Below the pieces are notes generated by a model. That model saw only the letters and a list, made by a program, of their open reading frames with translations. It did no database searches and was not told the DNA's origin. A stretch of DNA of 64,000 nt from Cyclobacteriaceae bacterium (GTDB taxonomy: Bacteria > Bacteroidota > Bacteroidia > Cytophagales > Cyclobacteriaceae): positions 1-64,000 of the forward strand of contig JAEUTZ010000026.1 in NCBI GenBank assembly GCA_016787725.1, written 5' to 3'. Positions 26,205-35,101 of this stretch are shown here, piece by piece; the stretch's first letter is position 1; the number at the start of each line of letters is the position of its first letter. The position numbers and the translations under genes were made by a program.

Positions 26205-27032
26205 CTAATATGTCAGGTAGAAATACCAGCTGAAAAAATTAAGAAGAATGAAACAAAGAGGAGAGTTTGAGTGAGTTAATCTTTCAGGATATAATTCTTT
26301 GACAAATAAATCGTAATGCTTTCTTATTGCAGTAAATGCAAACGGTTTGAACTCAACTAAGTTTCCATTACTTATTGGAATCAGATACAGGCGATCTGTA
26401 TAGGACATATTATCTATAAAGTAGATATACTTATTAACAACTTCTGTTTTTATAATTAATAAGAAGTGTTCCTTATCGTCCTCCATTAAATCTGATTCTT
26501 TCACTCGCTTTATAAATTCTGCAAGTGGGTCATAGTGATAAATCCCACTTTCAGCAAAAAGCTGGAGAAAAGATGCAATTTTTTTATAAGAACAACCAAT
26601 CTCATAGAAATTATATTTATCAGAATTTCCCATGTGGTGAAATCGAATATCATCCTTATAATGTTTGTCATTGCCTAAGTCAACGTGAAATCGCCAAAAC
26701 ATCTCAGGCAAATCAATGGGTTTGTAGGTTAAAATATTATCGATCTTACCACTTAATGATTTAATTAGTGAATCGTACTCGCGTTGAAAATTTGGTTTGA
26801 GGTTCTGACTATGGATAACTTTATTCTGCTTTATTAAAACAAGTAAAGTCCAAGTATATATTCCTATTGATATAATTGTTGCAATTGGTGTAACTATATT
26901 ATTAAAATTGTCATCATCAAAAACTAGGTGAAGCCCATTTGAAAACCATGACCTAACAACAATATCTCCGATTAATAGTAAACATGCCGCCATTAGAAGA
27001 ATTACAATTAAGTACTTTCTCATCCAAAGCAT
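26205..27032 (-). CDS. Unrecognised membrane protein in AT-rich patch
   Basis: This 275-residue protein has two N-terminal transmembrane helices (about 6-28 and 46-68), then a long soluble, mostly helical cytoplasmic part. The soluble part contains aromatic-rich segments such as MFWRFHVDLGNDKHY and FAESGIYHYDPLAEF. The helix pair followed by a soluble domain resembles generic phage-abortive or stress-type membrane proteins, but no specific family is recognisable. Base composition is clearly more AT-rich than neighbouring genes, suggesting transfer. ATG 27032 or 27023 could be the start. Confidence 0.5.
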   Translation of the reverse strand: MLWMRKYLIVILLMAACLLLIGDIVVRSWFSNGLHLVFDDDNFNNIVTPIATIISIGIYTWTLLVLIKQNKVIHSQNLKPNFQREYDSLIKSLSGKIDNILTYKPIDLPEMFWRFHVDLGNDKHYKDDIRFHHMGNSDKYNFYEIGCSYKKIASFLQLFAESGIYHYDPLAEFIKRVKESDLMEDDKEHFLLIIKTEVVNKYIYFIDNMSYTDRLYLIPISNGNLVEFKPFAFTAIRKHYDLFVKELYPERLTHSNSPLCFILLNFFSWYFYLTY

Positions 27033-27142
27033 AAAGAAGAATAATTTACGAATTCGAATTGGTTATCTAACAAATAACCTCTAGTCAATTTAGGTTGCCT
27101 GACCACCATTTAATCAAATACCCATAACTATTATCCATTGCC

Positions 27143-28681
27143 TCACCCCGCCCACCCCTCTCTGTCCAAGCTCCGGTATTGTATCGCTTCTGCTAAATGT
27201 TCAATCTTTATTTCCTGGGTGCCTGCCAGATCGGCTATGGTACGGGATACTTTTAAAATCCGGTCGTAGGCGCGGGCGCTGAGTCCCAACCGTTCCATGG
27301 CTGTTTTCAACAGGGTGCGGCCGGCATCGTTGATCACACAAATGTCTTTCACCATGTTGCTGGGCATCATGGCATTGCAATAAATGCTTTTCTGATTCTT
27401 GAACCGCTCGCTTTGAATTTCGCGGGCCTTCACCACGCGGGTGCGAATCTCTTCGCTGGTTTCATTCTTGCGCTGCGTAGTCATCTGGTCGAAACTCACC
27501 GGCACCACCTCCACGTGCAGGTCAATGCGGTCGAGCAGCGGACCGCTTACTTTGCTTAGGTACCGTTGCACCACACCCGGTGCGCAAACACATTCCTTCT
27601 CCGGATGATTGTAGTATCCGCACGGGCACGGGTTCATGCTGGCCACCAGCATGAAGTTGGCCGGATAATCAATGGAAACTTTCGCGCGCGAAATGGTGAC
27701 TCGTCTTTCTTCCATGGGCTGTCGCATCACTTCCAACACCGTGCGCTTAAACTCAGGCAACTCATCCAGAAACAATACTCCGTTATGGGAAAGCGAAATC
27801 TCACCGGGCTGCGGATTGCCACCTCCGCCCACCAGGGCTACATCGCTGATCGTGTGGTGCGGGCTGCGGTACGGCCTTGTGGTTAGCAAGGTGGCATCGG
27901 CACCGATCTTACCGGCCACCGAATGGATCTTAGTCGTCTCCAGCGCTTCATTCAGTGTCAGTGGCGGCAAGATTGATGGCAACCGTTTTGCCAGCATGGT
28001 TTTGCCGGCTCCGGGTGGGCCAATCATGATTACATTATGTCCTCCGGCAGCCGCAATCTCCAACGCCCGCTTAATGTTTTCCTGACCTTGCACATCTTTA
28101 AAATCGGCTTCGTAATTGTTGAGTTTGCTTTGAAACACCTCGCGGGTGTCGATCACCAACGGCTCAATCTGCTTTTTCTTTTCAAAGAAGGCGATGGCTT
28201 CCTGCAACGTATCAACCCCGATAATGTCCAGGTTGTTGACGATCGCTGCTTCGCGGGCATTGGCTTTCGGCAAAACAAATCCCTTAAACTCTTCTTTGCG
28301 CGCCTGGATGGCGATGGGCAATACCCCTTTGATGGGCCGAAGAATTCCATCCAACGAAAGCTCGCCCATGATTACATACTGATCCAGGTCTTCGGCCCCG
28401 ATTTGTTCGCTGGCCTTTAATACCGCGAGGGCAATCGGCAAATCATACGCGCTCCCTTCCTTGCGGATGTCAGCCGGGGCCAGGTTAACAACTACTTTGT
28501 TTCGGGGAACGAAATACTTCAGACTCTTAAAGGAGGACTCTACCCGATGTTGACTCTCTTTGACGGCCGTATCTGGCAATCCACTCATGTGAAAATCCTT
28601 GCCCTGCGTAACGTTTACTTCCACGGTAATGGTGCGGGCATCAACACCATGAACAGCGCTGCCAAAAGTCTTTGCAACCAT
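27143..28681 (-). CDS. comM: YifB/ComM-family Mg-chelatase-like AAA+ ATPase
   Basis: This 512-residue protein has three parts. The N-terminal ribosomal-S5/Lon-like domain (1-175) begins FGSAVHGVDARTITVEVNV. The AAA+ core (about 190-400) has Walker A GPPGAGKTMLAKR and the Walker B region GVLFLDELPEF. The C-terminal Mg-chelatase lid contains LGLSARAYDRILKVSRTIADLAG. ComM is a hexameric helicase promoting branch migration during natural transformation; homologues are widespread also in non-competent bacteria. ATG 28681 starts exactly at the family N terminus. It is downstream of gmhA on the same strand with a 92-base gap. Confidence 0.94.
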   Translation of the reverse strand: MVAKTFGSAVHGVDARTITVEVNVTQGKDFHMSGLPDTAVKESQHRVESSFKSLKYFVPRNKVVVNLAPADIRKEGSAYDLPIALAVLKASEQIGAEDLDQYVIMGELSLDGILRPIKGVLPIAIQARKEEFKGFVLPKANAREAAIVNNLDIIGVDTLQEAIAFFEKKKQIEPLVIDTREVFQSKLNNYEADFKDVQGQENIKRALEIAAAGGHNVIMIGPPGAGKTMLAKRLPSILPPLTLNEALETTKIHSVAGKIGADATLLTTRPYRSPHHTISDVALVGGGGNPQPGEISLSHNGVLFLDELPEFKRTVLEVMRQPMEERRVTISRAKVSIDYPANFMLVASMNPCPCGYYNHPEKECVCAPGVVQRYLSKVSGPLLDRIDLHVEVVPVSFDQMTTQRKNETSEEIRTRVVKAREIQSERFKNQKSIYCNAMMPSNMVKDICVINDAGRTLLKTAMERLGLSARAYDRILKVSRTIADLAGTQEIKIEHLAEAIQYRSLDREGWAG

Positions 28682-28773
28682 GAATTGATTTCAGATATCG
28701 AATTTAAAATTTCAACATTCAGCTTGTAAACCGGATTGTCGAATATAAATAATCCGATGGAAAGAATCAGGAA

Positions 28774-29355
28774 TTAGCCAACAACTTCCTTCTCAATAAG
28801 CAGGATCAGGATGTGGATAATCTTGATGTGCACTTCCTGAATGCGATCGGCATAGCCGAAGTGGGGCACCCGCAATTCGATGTCGGCCAGGGGTGCCAGC
28901 TTGCCACCATCTTTTCCGGAAAGGATGATCACCGTCATTCCCTTTTCTTTGGCGACCTGCGCGGCCCTGATGATGTTGGGTGAGTTGCCGCTGGTGCTGA
29001 TGCCCAGCATCACATCACCTTTGTTGCCGAGCGCTTCGATATACCGTGAGAACACAAATTCATATCCATAATCATTGCTTACACAAGACATGTGACTGGG
29101 GTCGCTTACGCAAATGGCTGGAATGGCCTTGCGATTATCCCGGTAACGGCCGGTGAGCTCCTCCGCAAAATGCATGGCATCACAATGAGAGCCTCCGTTT
29201 CCGCATGAGATTATTTTTCCGCCCTGCCTGACCGAAGCGGCAATGGCTTTGGCAGCTGATTCGATCTGCTTCAGGTTTTCTTCGTTGTTGATAAACTGCT
29301 GAAGAACCTCCGCTGCCTGCTTAAGTTCCGTGGCGATGAGTGAAGAATAACTCAT
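28774..29355 (-). CDS. gmhA: Sedoheptulose-7-phosphate isomerase
   Basis: This 193-residue SIS-domain protein matches GmhA. The phosphate and substrate region is [23 protein letters not shown] (about 50-72), the serine-rich loop is [11 protein letters not shown], and the catalytic region near the C terminus is [13 protein letters not shown]. It converts sedoheptulose-7-phosphate to D-glycero-heptose-7-phosphate, the first step of heptose synthesis for LPS or glycoproteins. The other hld genes are not in the window. Its start lies two bases after the upstream membrane coiled-coil gene; together with the MsbA-like exporter this suggests an envelope-glycan unit. Confidence 0.92.
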   Translation of the reverse strand: MSYSSLIATELKQAAEVLQQFINNEENLKQIESAAKAIAASVRQGGKIISCGNGGSHCDAMHFAEELTGRYRDNRKAIPAICVSDPSHMSCVSNDYGYEFVFSRYIEALGNKGDVMLGISTSGNSPNIIRAAQVAKEKGMTVIILSGKDGGKLAPLADIELRVPHFGYADRIQEVHIKIIHILILLIEKEVVG

Positions 29356-29357
29356 GA

Positions 29358-29681
29358 TTATTTATTGCCAGTGGCTGGAGATTCCTTGGGGGTGCCAGGC
29401 TGTTGCAGGTCATACACCTTTGCCTTGAGGGTGTTGTTCTCGTGGCGCAAGGTGTCATGTTCTTTCTGTGAATTCTTATTATCCAGCCAGGACCAAACAA
29501 AGTCAACCAGAAAGAGAATAATACCCAATACCGCACCGTACTTCATGAGGGAGATCCTGCTGTAAAGTTGAGACAGGATGCCAAAGTCTTCTTTATTCGA
29601 TTCAATGTAGATTACAAAGATCAGAATGATCAGGTGATAGACCCCGAAGATGGCAAAGAAGATGCGTCTGCGTTGATTCAT
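29358..29681 (-). CDS. Small membrane protein with C-terminal coiled coil
   Basis: This 107-residue protein has two transmembrane helices (about 7-28 and 46-66). A charged C-terminal segment follows (about 68-96, [20 protein letters not shown]), which has heptad spacing for a short coiled coil. The tail is Pro- and Lys-rich. ATG 29681 is chosen, so the protein starts MNQRRRIFF; codons further upstream are hydrophobic and less likely. It sits between the MsbA-like exporter and gmhA. The family is not one I can name. Confidence 0.65.
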   Translation of the reverse strand: MNQRRRIFFAIFGVYHLIILIFVIYIESNKEDFGILSQLYSRISLMKYGAVLGIILFLVDFVWSWLDNKNSQKEHDTLRHENNTLKAKVYDLQQPGTPKESPATGNK

Positions 29682-29761
29682 TATTTGCACAATATAAAAA
29701 AACAAACTTATGCTTTTTAGTCAAAAGCAAAAATTGCAATCCGGTCAAAAACCTTGCATGC

Positions 29762-31594
29762 TTACCGGTCGGCAGTTTGAATAGCCACCAATTTGCGATA
29801 GAGGCCATTCTGGCTGTTTAATTGATCATGACTTCCCCGCTCCGAGATTCCGCCATTTTGTATCACTACAATTTCATCAGCATGCTGAATAGTGCTCAAC
29901 CGGTGCGCAATTACGATGGAGGTCCGGTTTTTCATCAAATTAAACAACGCCTCCTGAACCAACTTCTCTGATTCAGAATCGAGGGCGGAGGTGGCCTCAT
30001 CCAATATGAGGATGGGTGGATTTTTTAGCACCGCCCTGGCGATGCTGAGTCGTTGCCGTTGGCCCCCGGAAAGTTTGGATCCACGCTCCCCGATCAGGGT
30101 TTGGTAGCCTTGCTCGGTTTGCATGATAAAATCATGGGCGTTGGCAATCCTGGCAGCTTGCATGACATCTGCTTCGCTTACATGGGGCATACCGAACGCG
30201 ATGTTGTTGAAGATGGTGTCATTGAAAAGAATCGATTCCTGCGTTACCACGCCTATTTGTTGGCGAAGTGATTCAAGTTCATAATCGCGCAAGGAAACAT
30301 CATCGAGCAGAACATCTCCTTCGGTAGGATCATAAAACCGAGGCACCAGATCAGCCAGGGTAGATTTACCGCCACCGGAGGGACCCACCAGCGCCAGTGT
30401 CTTGCCCTTTTCAATGGTTAAATTGATATTCTTCAAAACAAATTCAGTTTCGTAGGCAAACGAAACGTTGTTAAAACGAATCTCTTTTTCAAAGGACTTG
30501 AGAACCGTAGCATTGGGTTTGCTTTTAATGGCCGGCACCTGATCGATGAGTGCAAAAATCCGTTTGGCAGACGCTGTGCCGCGTTGCAGAGAGGTAATCC
30601 CATTGGAAAAGCTTTTTGCCGGTTGCATGATCATGGCGAACACACCCAGAAATCCCAGAAATGACTCAGGCTTCAGTGAAGAGGATTCGGACAGCACGAG
30701 GTTGCCACCAAAATAAATGATCCCGGAAACGATCATCACGCCCAACATTTCAGAAACCGGGGCGGATAGCTCATTTTTATAGGCCATCGATTTCGATGTT
30801 TTCCGATAAAACGCAGTTTCCCGTTCAATTTTATCAACTACAAAATTGCGGGCATTGAAGGCTTTGATCACCCGCATTCCGCTAAAAGTCTCATCCAGAA
30901 TACTAAGAATTCTTCCCAACGACTCCTGGCTTTGAGTGGCTTGCTTTTTCAGTCGCTTGATAATCTCGGCTACCGCCCCGCCTGTTAAGGGCAGTACCAA
31001 TAAGGTGAATAATGTTAACTGCGGTGAAATGGTAAACAACACAAAGAAATACACAATGATGGTGATCGGTTCACGCATTACTGCTTTTAAACTATTCATG
31101 ACGGCATTCTCCACTTCATTAACATCATTCGTAAACCGCGAGATCAAGTCTCCCTTCCGCTCGGTATTGAAATAACCAATGTGTAACTGCGTTACTTTGG
31201 TGAAAATATCCATGCGAATGTTCTTCACCAGATCCACTCGGATTTTAGTGGCAATTACACGCTCTAAAAATTTAAAGGCATTGGAGAGTACCACGGTGGT
31301 AACAATTAGCCCACAAATAAAAAGCAGCGCACTTAGTTGGCCATTATTTTTAATGATGGTTAAAAAATAGTGGTCAAATAACCCTAACAAATACTCAGTC
31401 GAAAAATTGAATTCGGGTATGGGGGGTATCCCAACCTCTTCCTGATCTTGTCTGAAAAGCACGCGCAACATGGGGATGATCAGCACAATGTTAAATGCCC
31501 CAAATACTACCCCTAAAAAAGAATACAGGAAAAAAAAGACCAGCCGGGTGCTTAATTTGTTTGCGTAAGAAAGGATGCGGAAAAAACTTTTCAT
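29762..31594 (-). CDS. MsbA-like ABC exporter (fused permease and ATPase)
   Basis: This 610-residue half-transporter has six transmembrane helices in the first 340 residues, including the coupling region IAFGMPH further on. The ATPase has Walker A GPSGGGKSTLADL, the signature LSGGQRQRLSIARAVL, Walker B ILILDEATSALD and the switch IAHRLST. The length and layout match MsbA/lipid A or multidrug exporters, which form homodimers. ATG 31594 is used instead of the adjacent TTG. It follows the RemB/Wzi-like barrel gene by nine bases. The location next to a barrel and GmhA favours export of lipid-linked glycan. Confidence 0.92.
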   Translation of the reverse strand: MKSFFRILSYANKLSTRLVFFFLYSFLGVVFGAFNIVLIIPMLRVLFRQDQEEVGIPPIPEFNFSTEYLLGLFDHYFLTIIKNNGQLSALLFICGLIVTTVVLSNAFKFLERVIATKIRVDLVKNIRMDIFTKVTQLHIGYFNTERKGDLISRFTNDVNEVENAVMNSLKAVMREPITIIVYFFVLFTISPQLTLFTLLVLPLTGGAVAEIIKRLKKQATQSQESLGRILSILDETFSGMRVIKAFNARNFVVDKIERETAFYRKTSKSMAYKNELSAPVSEMLGVMIVSGIIYFGGNLVLSESSSLKPESFLGFLGVFAMIMQPAKSFSNGITSLQRGTASAKRIFALIDQVPAIKSKPNATVLKSFEKEIRFNNVSFAYETEFVLKNINLTIEKGKTLALVGPSGGGKSTLADLVPRFYDPTEGDVLLDDVSLRDYELESLRQQIGVVTQESILFNDTIFNNIAFGMPHVSEADVMQAARIANAHDFIMQTEQGYQTLIGERGSKLSGGQRQRLSIARAVLKNPPILILDEATSALDSESEKLVQEALFNLMKNRTSIVIAHRLSTIQHADEIVVIQNGGISERGSHDQLNSQNGLYRKLVAIQTADR

Positions 31595-31603
31595 CAATGA
31601 AGT

Positions 31604-33274
31604 TTAAAAATCATACAACCGCTGTGGAATATTCCATCGTAAAGCTAACGAAGTGAGTGTAGTATTTGAATTGTATGCTGGTAAATTGCTCTCACTCTTC
31701 CGCACCACCAGTTTCGCATCAAGGAAGAAGTTGTGCTTTAGCATGTACGATGCGGTAAAATCAAAAAAGAGGATGGTATTGAGATTTCCCTGGCCAATGG
31801 TGTTTCCATACTCCTGTTCACGGGTGTTGCTGTTCTTTAAAATATCAGTGCCCCAGTTTTCACTTACATCATCCCGACCGATATCCGCATAAAAAACTTT
31901 CGCAATCAGATTCAATTTCGGAATAGGCTGGTAGCGCACAATACCCACCCATTCGGTGAAATTAGCTCCTAAACCGTGCCCCATGGGTTGCCGGTAATTG
32001 CTATAACTACCATATTGGGAATAATGCGAAAACGTATACGGTCTGGTAATGTTAAACTCTGCCTGCAGATCAAGATTAGAGACGCCCAGGGCGTCAATAT
32101 ATTTTGCCCCCATTTGCGCAGCATATTTGTTGGCCCACCAACCCTCTCCAGAGGTCACTTCGTCTAACAAGAATTCATCCAACACCAATTGTCCGTAAAA
32201 CGATACTCCTTTAAAGGCATTCCATTTAATATCCAACCCCAGCAAAGCGTTGTCGCTGCTACCGTATTGCTGTTCTATAGCCCGGTAAAAAATAACCGGA
32301 TTCAGATAACTGAGGTCAAAGGTGTTGTCGTTGAGTGAGTCTTTGGGACTAAACACCACCGATTCAAACACACCAATGTTCAACTTCTTGCCGATGTTAA
32401 ATGATGCGTGGTGATGCACCATAAATTTTTCCGGATACCGCTGGTTGCCGGAAGTTCGGGCATCGGCTGCCATCCGATTTAGTTGGTAGCGGTAGTTCAG
32501 TTTCCACACCTTTACATTGGCCCGCAAAAACCAGTTGGGGGGAGCATAGTCCGAAAAGATAAAGGACCGATAGCCATTGCCGGTGAACGTGCGGTCGTTG
32601 CCAACTTGCATGTATATGTGTTTGCTGATGTTAAAATCGATGTAGGCACGGGCCTGAAAATAATCGACTCCATTATCTTTAAATGTTTTCCAGAAACCCT
32701 CGTGGGGAATGGCTTTGTTGCGATTGACTTCTTCCTGCACATATAAAGGCAGCACAGATTGATTTTCGCCAACGAATGTGTAAAAGCCAACCTTCCTGTC
32801 AACCATGCCGCGGATCTCAATACCGCGGGTATTGTTGGTGATGAGGTCATCGCGCCTGGTGTCACTGCCTGCACTTAAATAGAGCACCGGATTGACGTGC
32901 AGGTCAAACTCTGGAATATCCACGTAAACCAGATCGGATTTCTTTTTATAGAGACTCTTCAGAAATGGCTTTTTGCTGGTGTTGGTCTCCGCCTGGCTCC
33001 ACTCCCAACTGTCGTTTCGCAAGAATTCAAGATTGAATTGATCACTGCGGGATGCGAAAATCGCATCGTTGGTAGCCAGCGTATCCAGATACCGGATGAT
33101 GGCATCGCGTTTATAAGGTTTTACCGAGGTGAAGATTTCGGGTATAATTTTACCGGATTTGATTTCGTACCGGTCGATCCAATGATAGTAATCTTCATTG
33201 AGGGTAGCGTTGGTGCTTTGAGCCCACCCAACAACCGATGCAAGAATAAATAGTGCCGTAAAAAAAGGCTTCAT
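31604..33274 (-). CDS. RemB/Wzi-like outer-membrane barrel protein
   Basis: This 556-residue protein has a signal peptide (1-18, ending VVGWAQ). A helical N-terminal part follows (YYHWIDRYEIKSG...RYLDTLA). The remaining two thirds are rich in amphipathic beta strands with aromatic ends, such as WGFYTF-like and GYRSFIFSDYAPPNWFLR segments, ending in Phe. This is the pattern of the capsule assembly protein Wzi and its Bacteroidota relative RemB, implicated in gliding and surface polysaccharide. It heads a likely operon with the MsbA-like exporter. The family call is by overall pattern, not by a diagnostic motif. Confidence 0.6.
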   Translation of the reverse strand: MKPFFTALFILASVVGWAQSTNATLNEDYYHWIDRYEIKSGKIIPEIFTSVKPYKRDAIIRYLDTLATNDAIFASRSDQFNLEFLRNDSWEWSQAETNTSKKPFLKSLYKKKSDLVYVDIPEFDLHVNPVLYLSAGSDTRRDDLITNNTRGIEIRGMVDRKVGFYTFVGENQSVLPLYVQEEVNRNKAIPHEGFWKTFKDNGVDYFQARAYIDFNISKHIYMQVGNDRTFTGNGYRSFIFSDYAPPNWFLRANVKVWKLNYRYQLNRMAADARTSGNQRYPEKFMVHHHASFNIGKKLNIGVFESVVFSPKDSLNDNTFDLSYLNPVIFYRAIEQQYGSSDNALLGLDIKWNAFKGVSFYGQLVLDEFLLDEVTSGEGWWANKYAAQMGAKYIDALGVSNLDLQAEFNITRPYTFSHYSQYGSYSNYRQPMGHGLGANFTEWVGIVRYQPIPKLNLIAKVFYADIGRDDVSENWGTDILKNSNTREQEYGNTIGQGNLNTILFFDFTASYMLKHNFFLDAKLVVRKSESNLPAYNSNTTLTSLALRWNIPQRLYDF

Positions 33275-33492
33275 TAATAGTTAGCTTACCCCATCAACTT
33301 AAATGGTTCCTACAACCAAATGTCTGCGATTTTAGAGCTATTTCCGGGTTTTTACACTTCTTTGTAAGTATCGGAAACCATACAGGTTATTCCGGGTTCT
33401 CCTGCTTTCTGGTTTTTATTTAGCCCTTCTGTTCCAATTTGGCTCCAAAATACAACCTTTGCTTTTTTTGGCCTAATTTGGCCATATAGGCC

Positions 33493-33522
33493 TTGCAAAT
33501 CGGGCTGGTTTTCCTAATTTTG
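33493..33522 (+). promoter_or_regulatory. Promoter of rpmE2
   Basis: TTG (33493-33495), 19 bases, then TAATTTTG (33515-33522) match the Bacteroidota promoter. Transcription is predicted near 33529, leaving about 15 bases before the ATG at 33545. Confidence 0.6.
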
Positions 33523-33544
33523 CAGTCCTTTAAGCAATTAGAAT

Positions 33545-33790
33545 ATGAAAAAAGGCATTCATCCTGAGTATAAAGACGTGATTTTCTGGGATACTTCGAG
33601 CGATTTTAAGTTTTTAAGCCGCTCCACCTCGGTTCCCAAAGAAACATTGAAGTGGACCGATGGCAAAGAATATCCGGTGATAAAAGTCGAGGTTAGCTCT
33701 GCTTCGCACCCTTTCTTTACGGGCAAGAAAATGTTTGTGGATACAGCCGGTCGGGTCGAGAAATTCCAGAAGAAGTACGGAAAAAAATAA
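33545..33790 (+). CDS. rpmE2: 50S ribosomal protein L31 type B
   Basis: This 81-residue protein has the L31 core ([20 protein letters not shown] ... [31 protein letters not shown]). It contains no Cys, so it is the zinc-free type B form, which can substitute for zinc-binding L31 when zinc is scarce. A typical promoter precedes it, and a hairpin terminator follows at 33821-33846, so it is likely monocistronic. Confidence 0.96.
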   Translation: MKKGIHPEYKDVIFWDTSSDFKFLSRSTSVPKETLKWTDGKEYPVIKVEVSSASHPFFTGKKMFVDTAGRVEKFQKKYGKK

Positions 33791-33820
33791 AGAAATTCTT
33801 CTTAGCGCGTTTTGCAGAAA

Positions 33821-33846
33821 AAGGTCCCATCAACGGGGCCTTTTTT
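33821..33846 (+). terminator. Rho-independent terminator after rpmE2
   Basis: The stem AAGGTCCC (33821-33828) pairs with GGGGCCTT (33835-33842), eight pairs including one T-G, with loop ATCAAC. It is followed by a T-run that completes the signal. Confidence 0.8.
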
Positions 33847-33904
33847 ATTTTCCTACCAATGCACCTTATTTGGCCATAGGGTCTGATCAACCTATTTTAG
33901 CGCT

Positions 33905-35095
33905 ATGAACCTGATTCTGTTCGATCCACCCACCATCCGCCAAAATCTCCTGCCCTTTACGTTTACACGTCCGGTAGCTACGATCCGGATCGGCATCCTG
34001 ACCATTGCAGAAAAGTGGGAAAAACAACTGAATCTAAAAGCCTCATTCGCCACGGCACCTTACTTAAGTAAAAAATTTCCATTGCATCATCAATCCGATA
34101 ATTACTGGATTAATGGTGCTGTGTGCCCAACCACAGAGTTTGTGGGGGCGGTAAGACAACTAAAGGAGGGTGACGCGCTGGCACAAGGGAAGATGATCCT
34201 GGCTGTCCGTACACCGGATGATGAAGTGCCCGAGATAATTGCCGGCAAAATCTTTCCCTTTACAGGTTCACTTACACTCATCGATGAGGTTTGGAAAATT
34301 TATCAGAACAACGGAGCCCAGATTCGGGAAGACTTCGCCTTGCTAACCACGGGTCGGAAATCATTAGCCTTGAAGGACCCGCATACCCGCACGTATCGGG
34401 ATCAACAAATCTTTTTGGAAGAAGGAGCTGAAGTACGTGCCGCCATCCTGAATGCAGAAAATGGACCTATCTACTTAGGCAAAAACACCCTGGTGCAGGA
34501 AGGTGCATTGATTCGTGGACCCTTTGCCTTGTGCGAAGGCTCGCATGTAAATATGGGCGCCAAAGTGCGTGGAGACACTACGGTGGGCCCGTTCTCAAAA
34601 ATCGGTGGCGAAGTAAGCAACTCCGTCCTCTTTGGTTATAGCAACAAAGCTCACGATGGCTTTTTAGGAAATTCAGTGATTGGAGAATGGTGCAACATCG
34701 GGGCCGATACCAATACCTCGAACCTGAAGAACAACTACGAAAACATCAAGGTGTGGAATTATAGCAAAGGTGGATTTAAGGATACCGGATTGATGTTTTG
34801 CGGACTCATGTTTGGTGATCACAGCAAGTGCGGAATCAATACCATGTTCAACACCGGAACGGTAGTGGGCGTTAGTTCCAGTATTTTCGGGGATGGATAC
34901 CCCCGCAACTTCATTCCCTCTTTCGCTTGGGGTGGAGCAGCCGGATTCACCACCTATCAACTCAATAAAGCACTGGACACGGCCTCAAAAGCCATGGCTC
35001 GCAGAAACATTGAGTTGACAAAAGTTGATCAAGAGATCCTCCAATTTTTATTTGAAGAATCCGCGGTGCATCGGGTTTGGGAAAAGAAATCATAA
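33905..35095 (+). CDS. GlmU-like protein (degenerate nucleotidyltransferase with hexapeptide domain)
   Basis: This 396-residue protein is the GlmU-family protein of Bacteroidota. The N-terminal third resembles sugar nucleotidyltransferases, but it starts MNLILFDPPTIRQNLLPFTF and lacks the GxGTRM nucleotide-binding loop. The C-terminal two thirds (about 165-340) is a left-handed beta-helix with hexapeptide repeats (GPIYLGKNTLVQEGALIRGPF, GPFSKIGGEVSNSV). Real GlmU makes UDP-GlcNAc; this relative probably has another role. It is followed by holB after six bases. Confidence 0.75.
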   Translation: MNLILFDPPTIRQNLLPFTFTRPVATIRIGILTIAEKWEKQLNLKASFATAPYLSKKFPLHHQSDNYWINGAVCPTTEFVGAVRQLKEGDALAQGKMILAVRTPDDEVPEIIAGKIFPFTGSLTLIDEVWKIYQNNGAQIREDFALLTTGRKSLALKDPHTRTYRDQQIFLEEGAEVRAAILNAENGPIYLGKNTLVQEGALIRGPFALCEGSHVNMGAKVRGDTTVGPFSKIGGEVSNSVLFGYSNKAHDGFLGNSVIGEWCNIGADTNTSNLKNNYENIKVWNYSKGGFKDTGLMFCGLMFGDHSKCGINTMFNTGTVVGVSSSIFGDGYPRNFIPSFAWGGAAGFTTYQLNKALDTASKAMARRNIELTKVDQEILQFLFEESAVHRVWEKKS

Positions 35096-35101
35096 ACGAT
35101 C

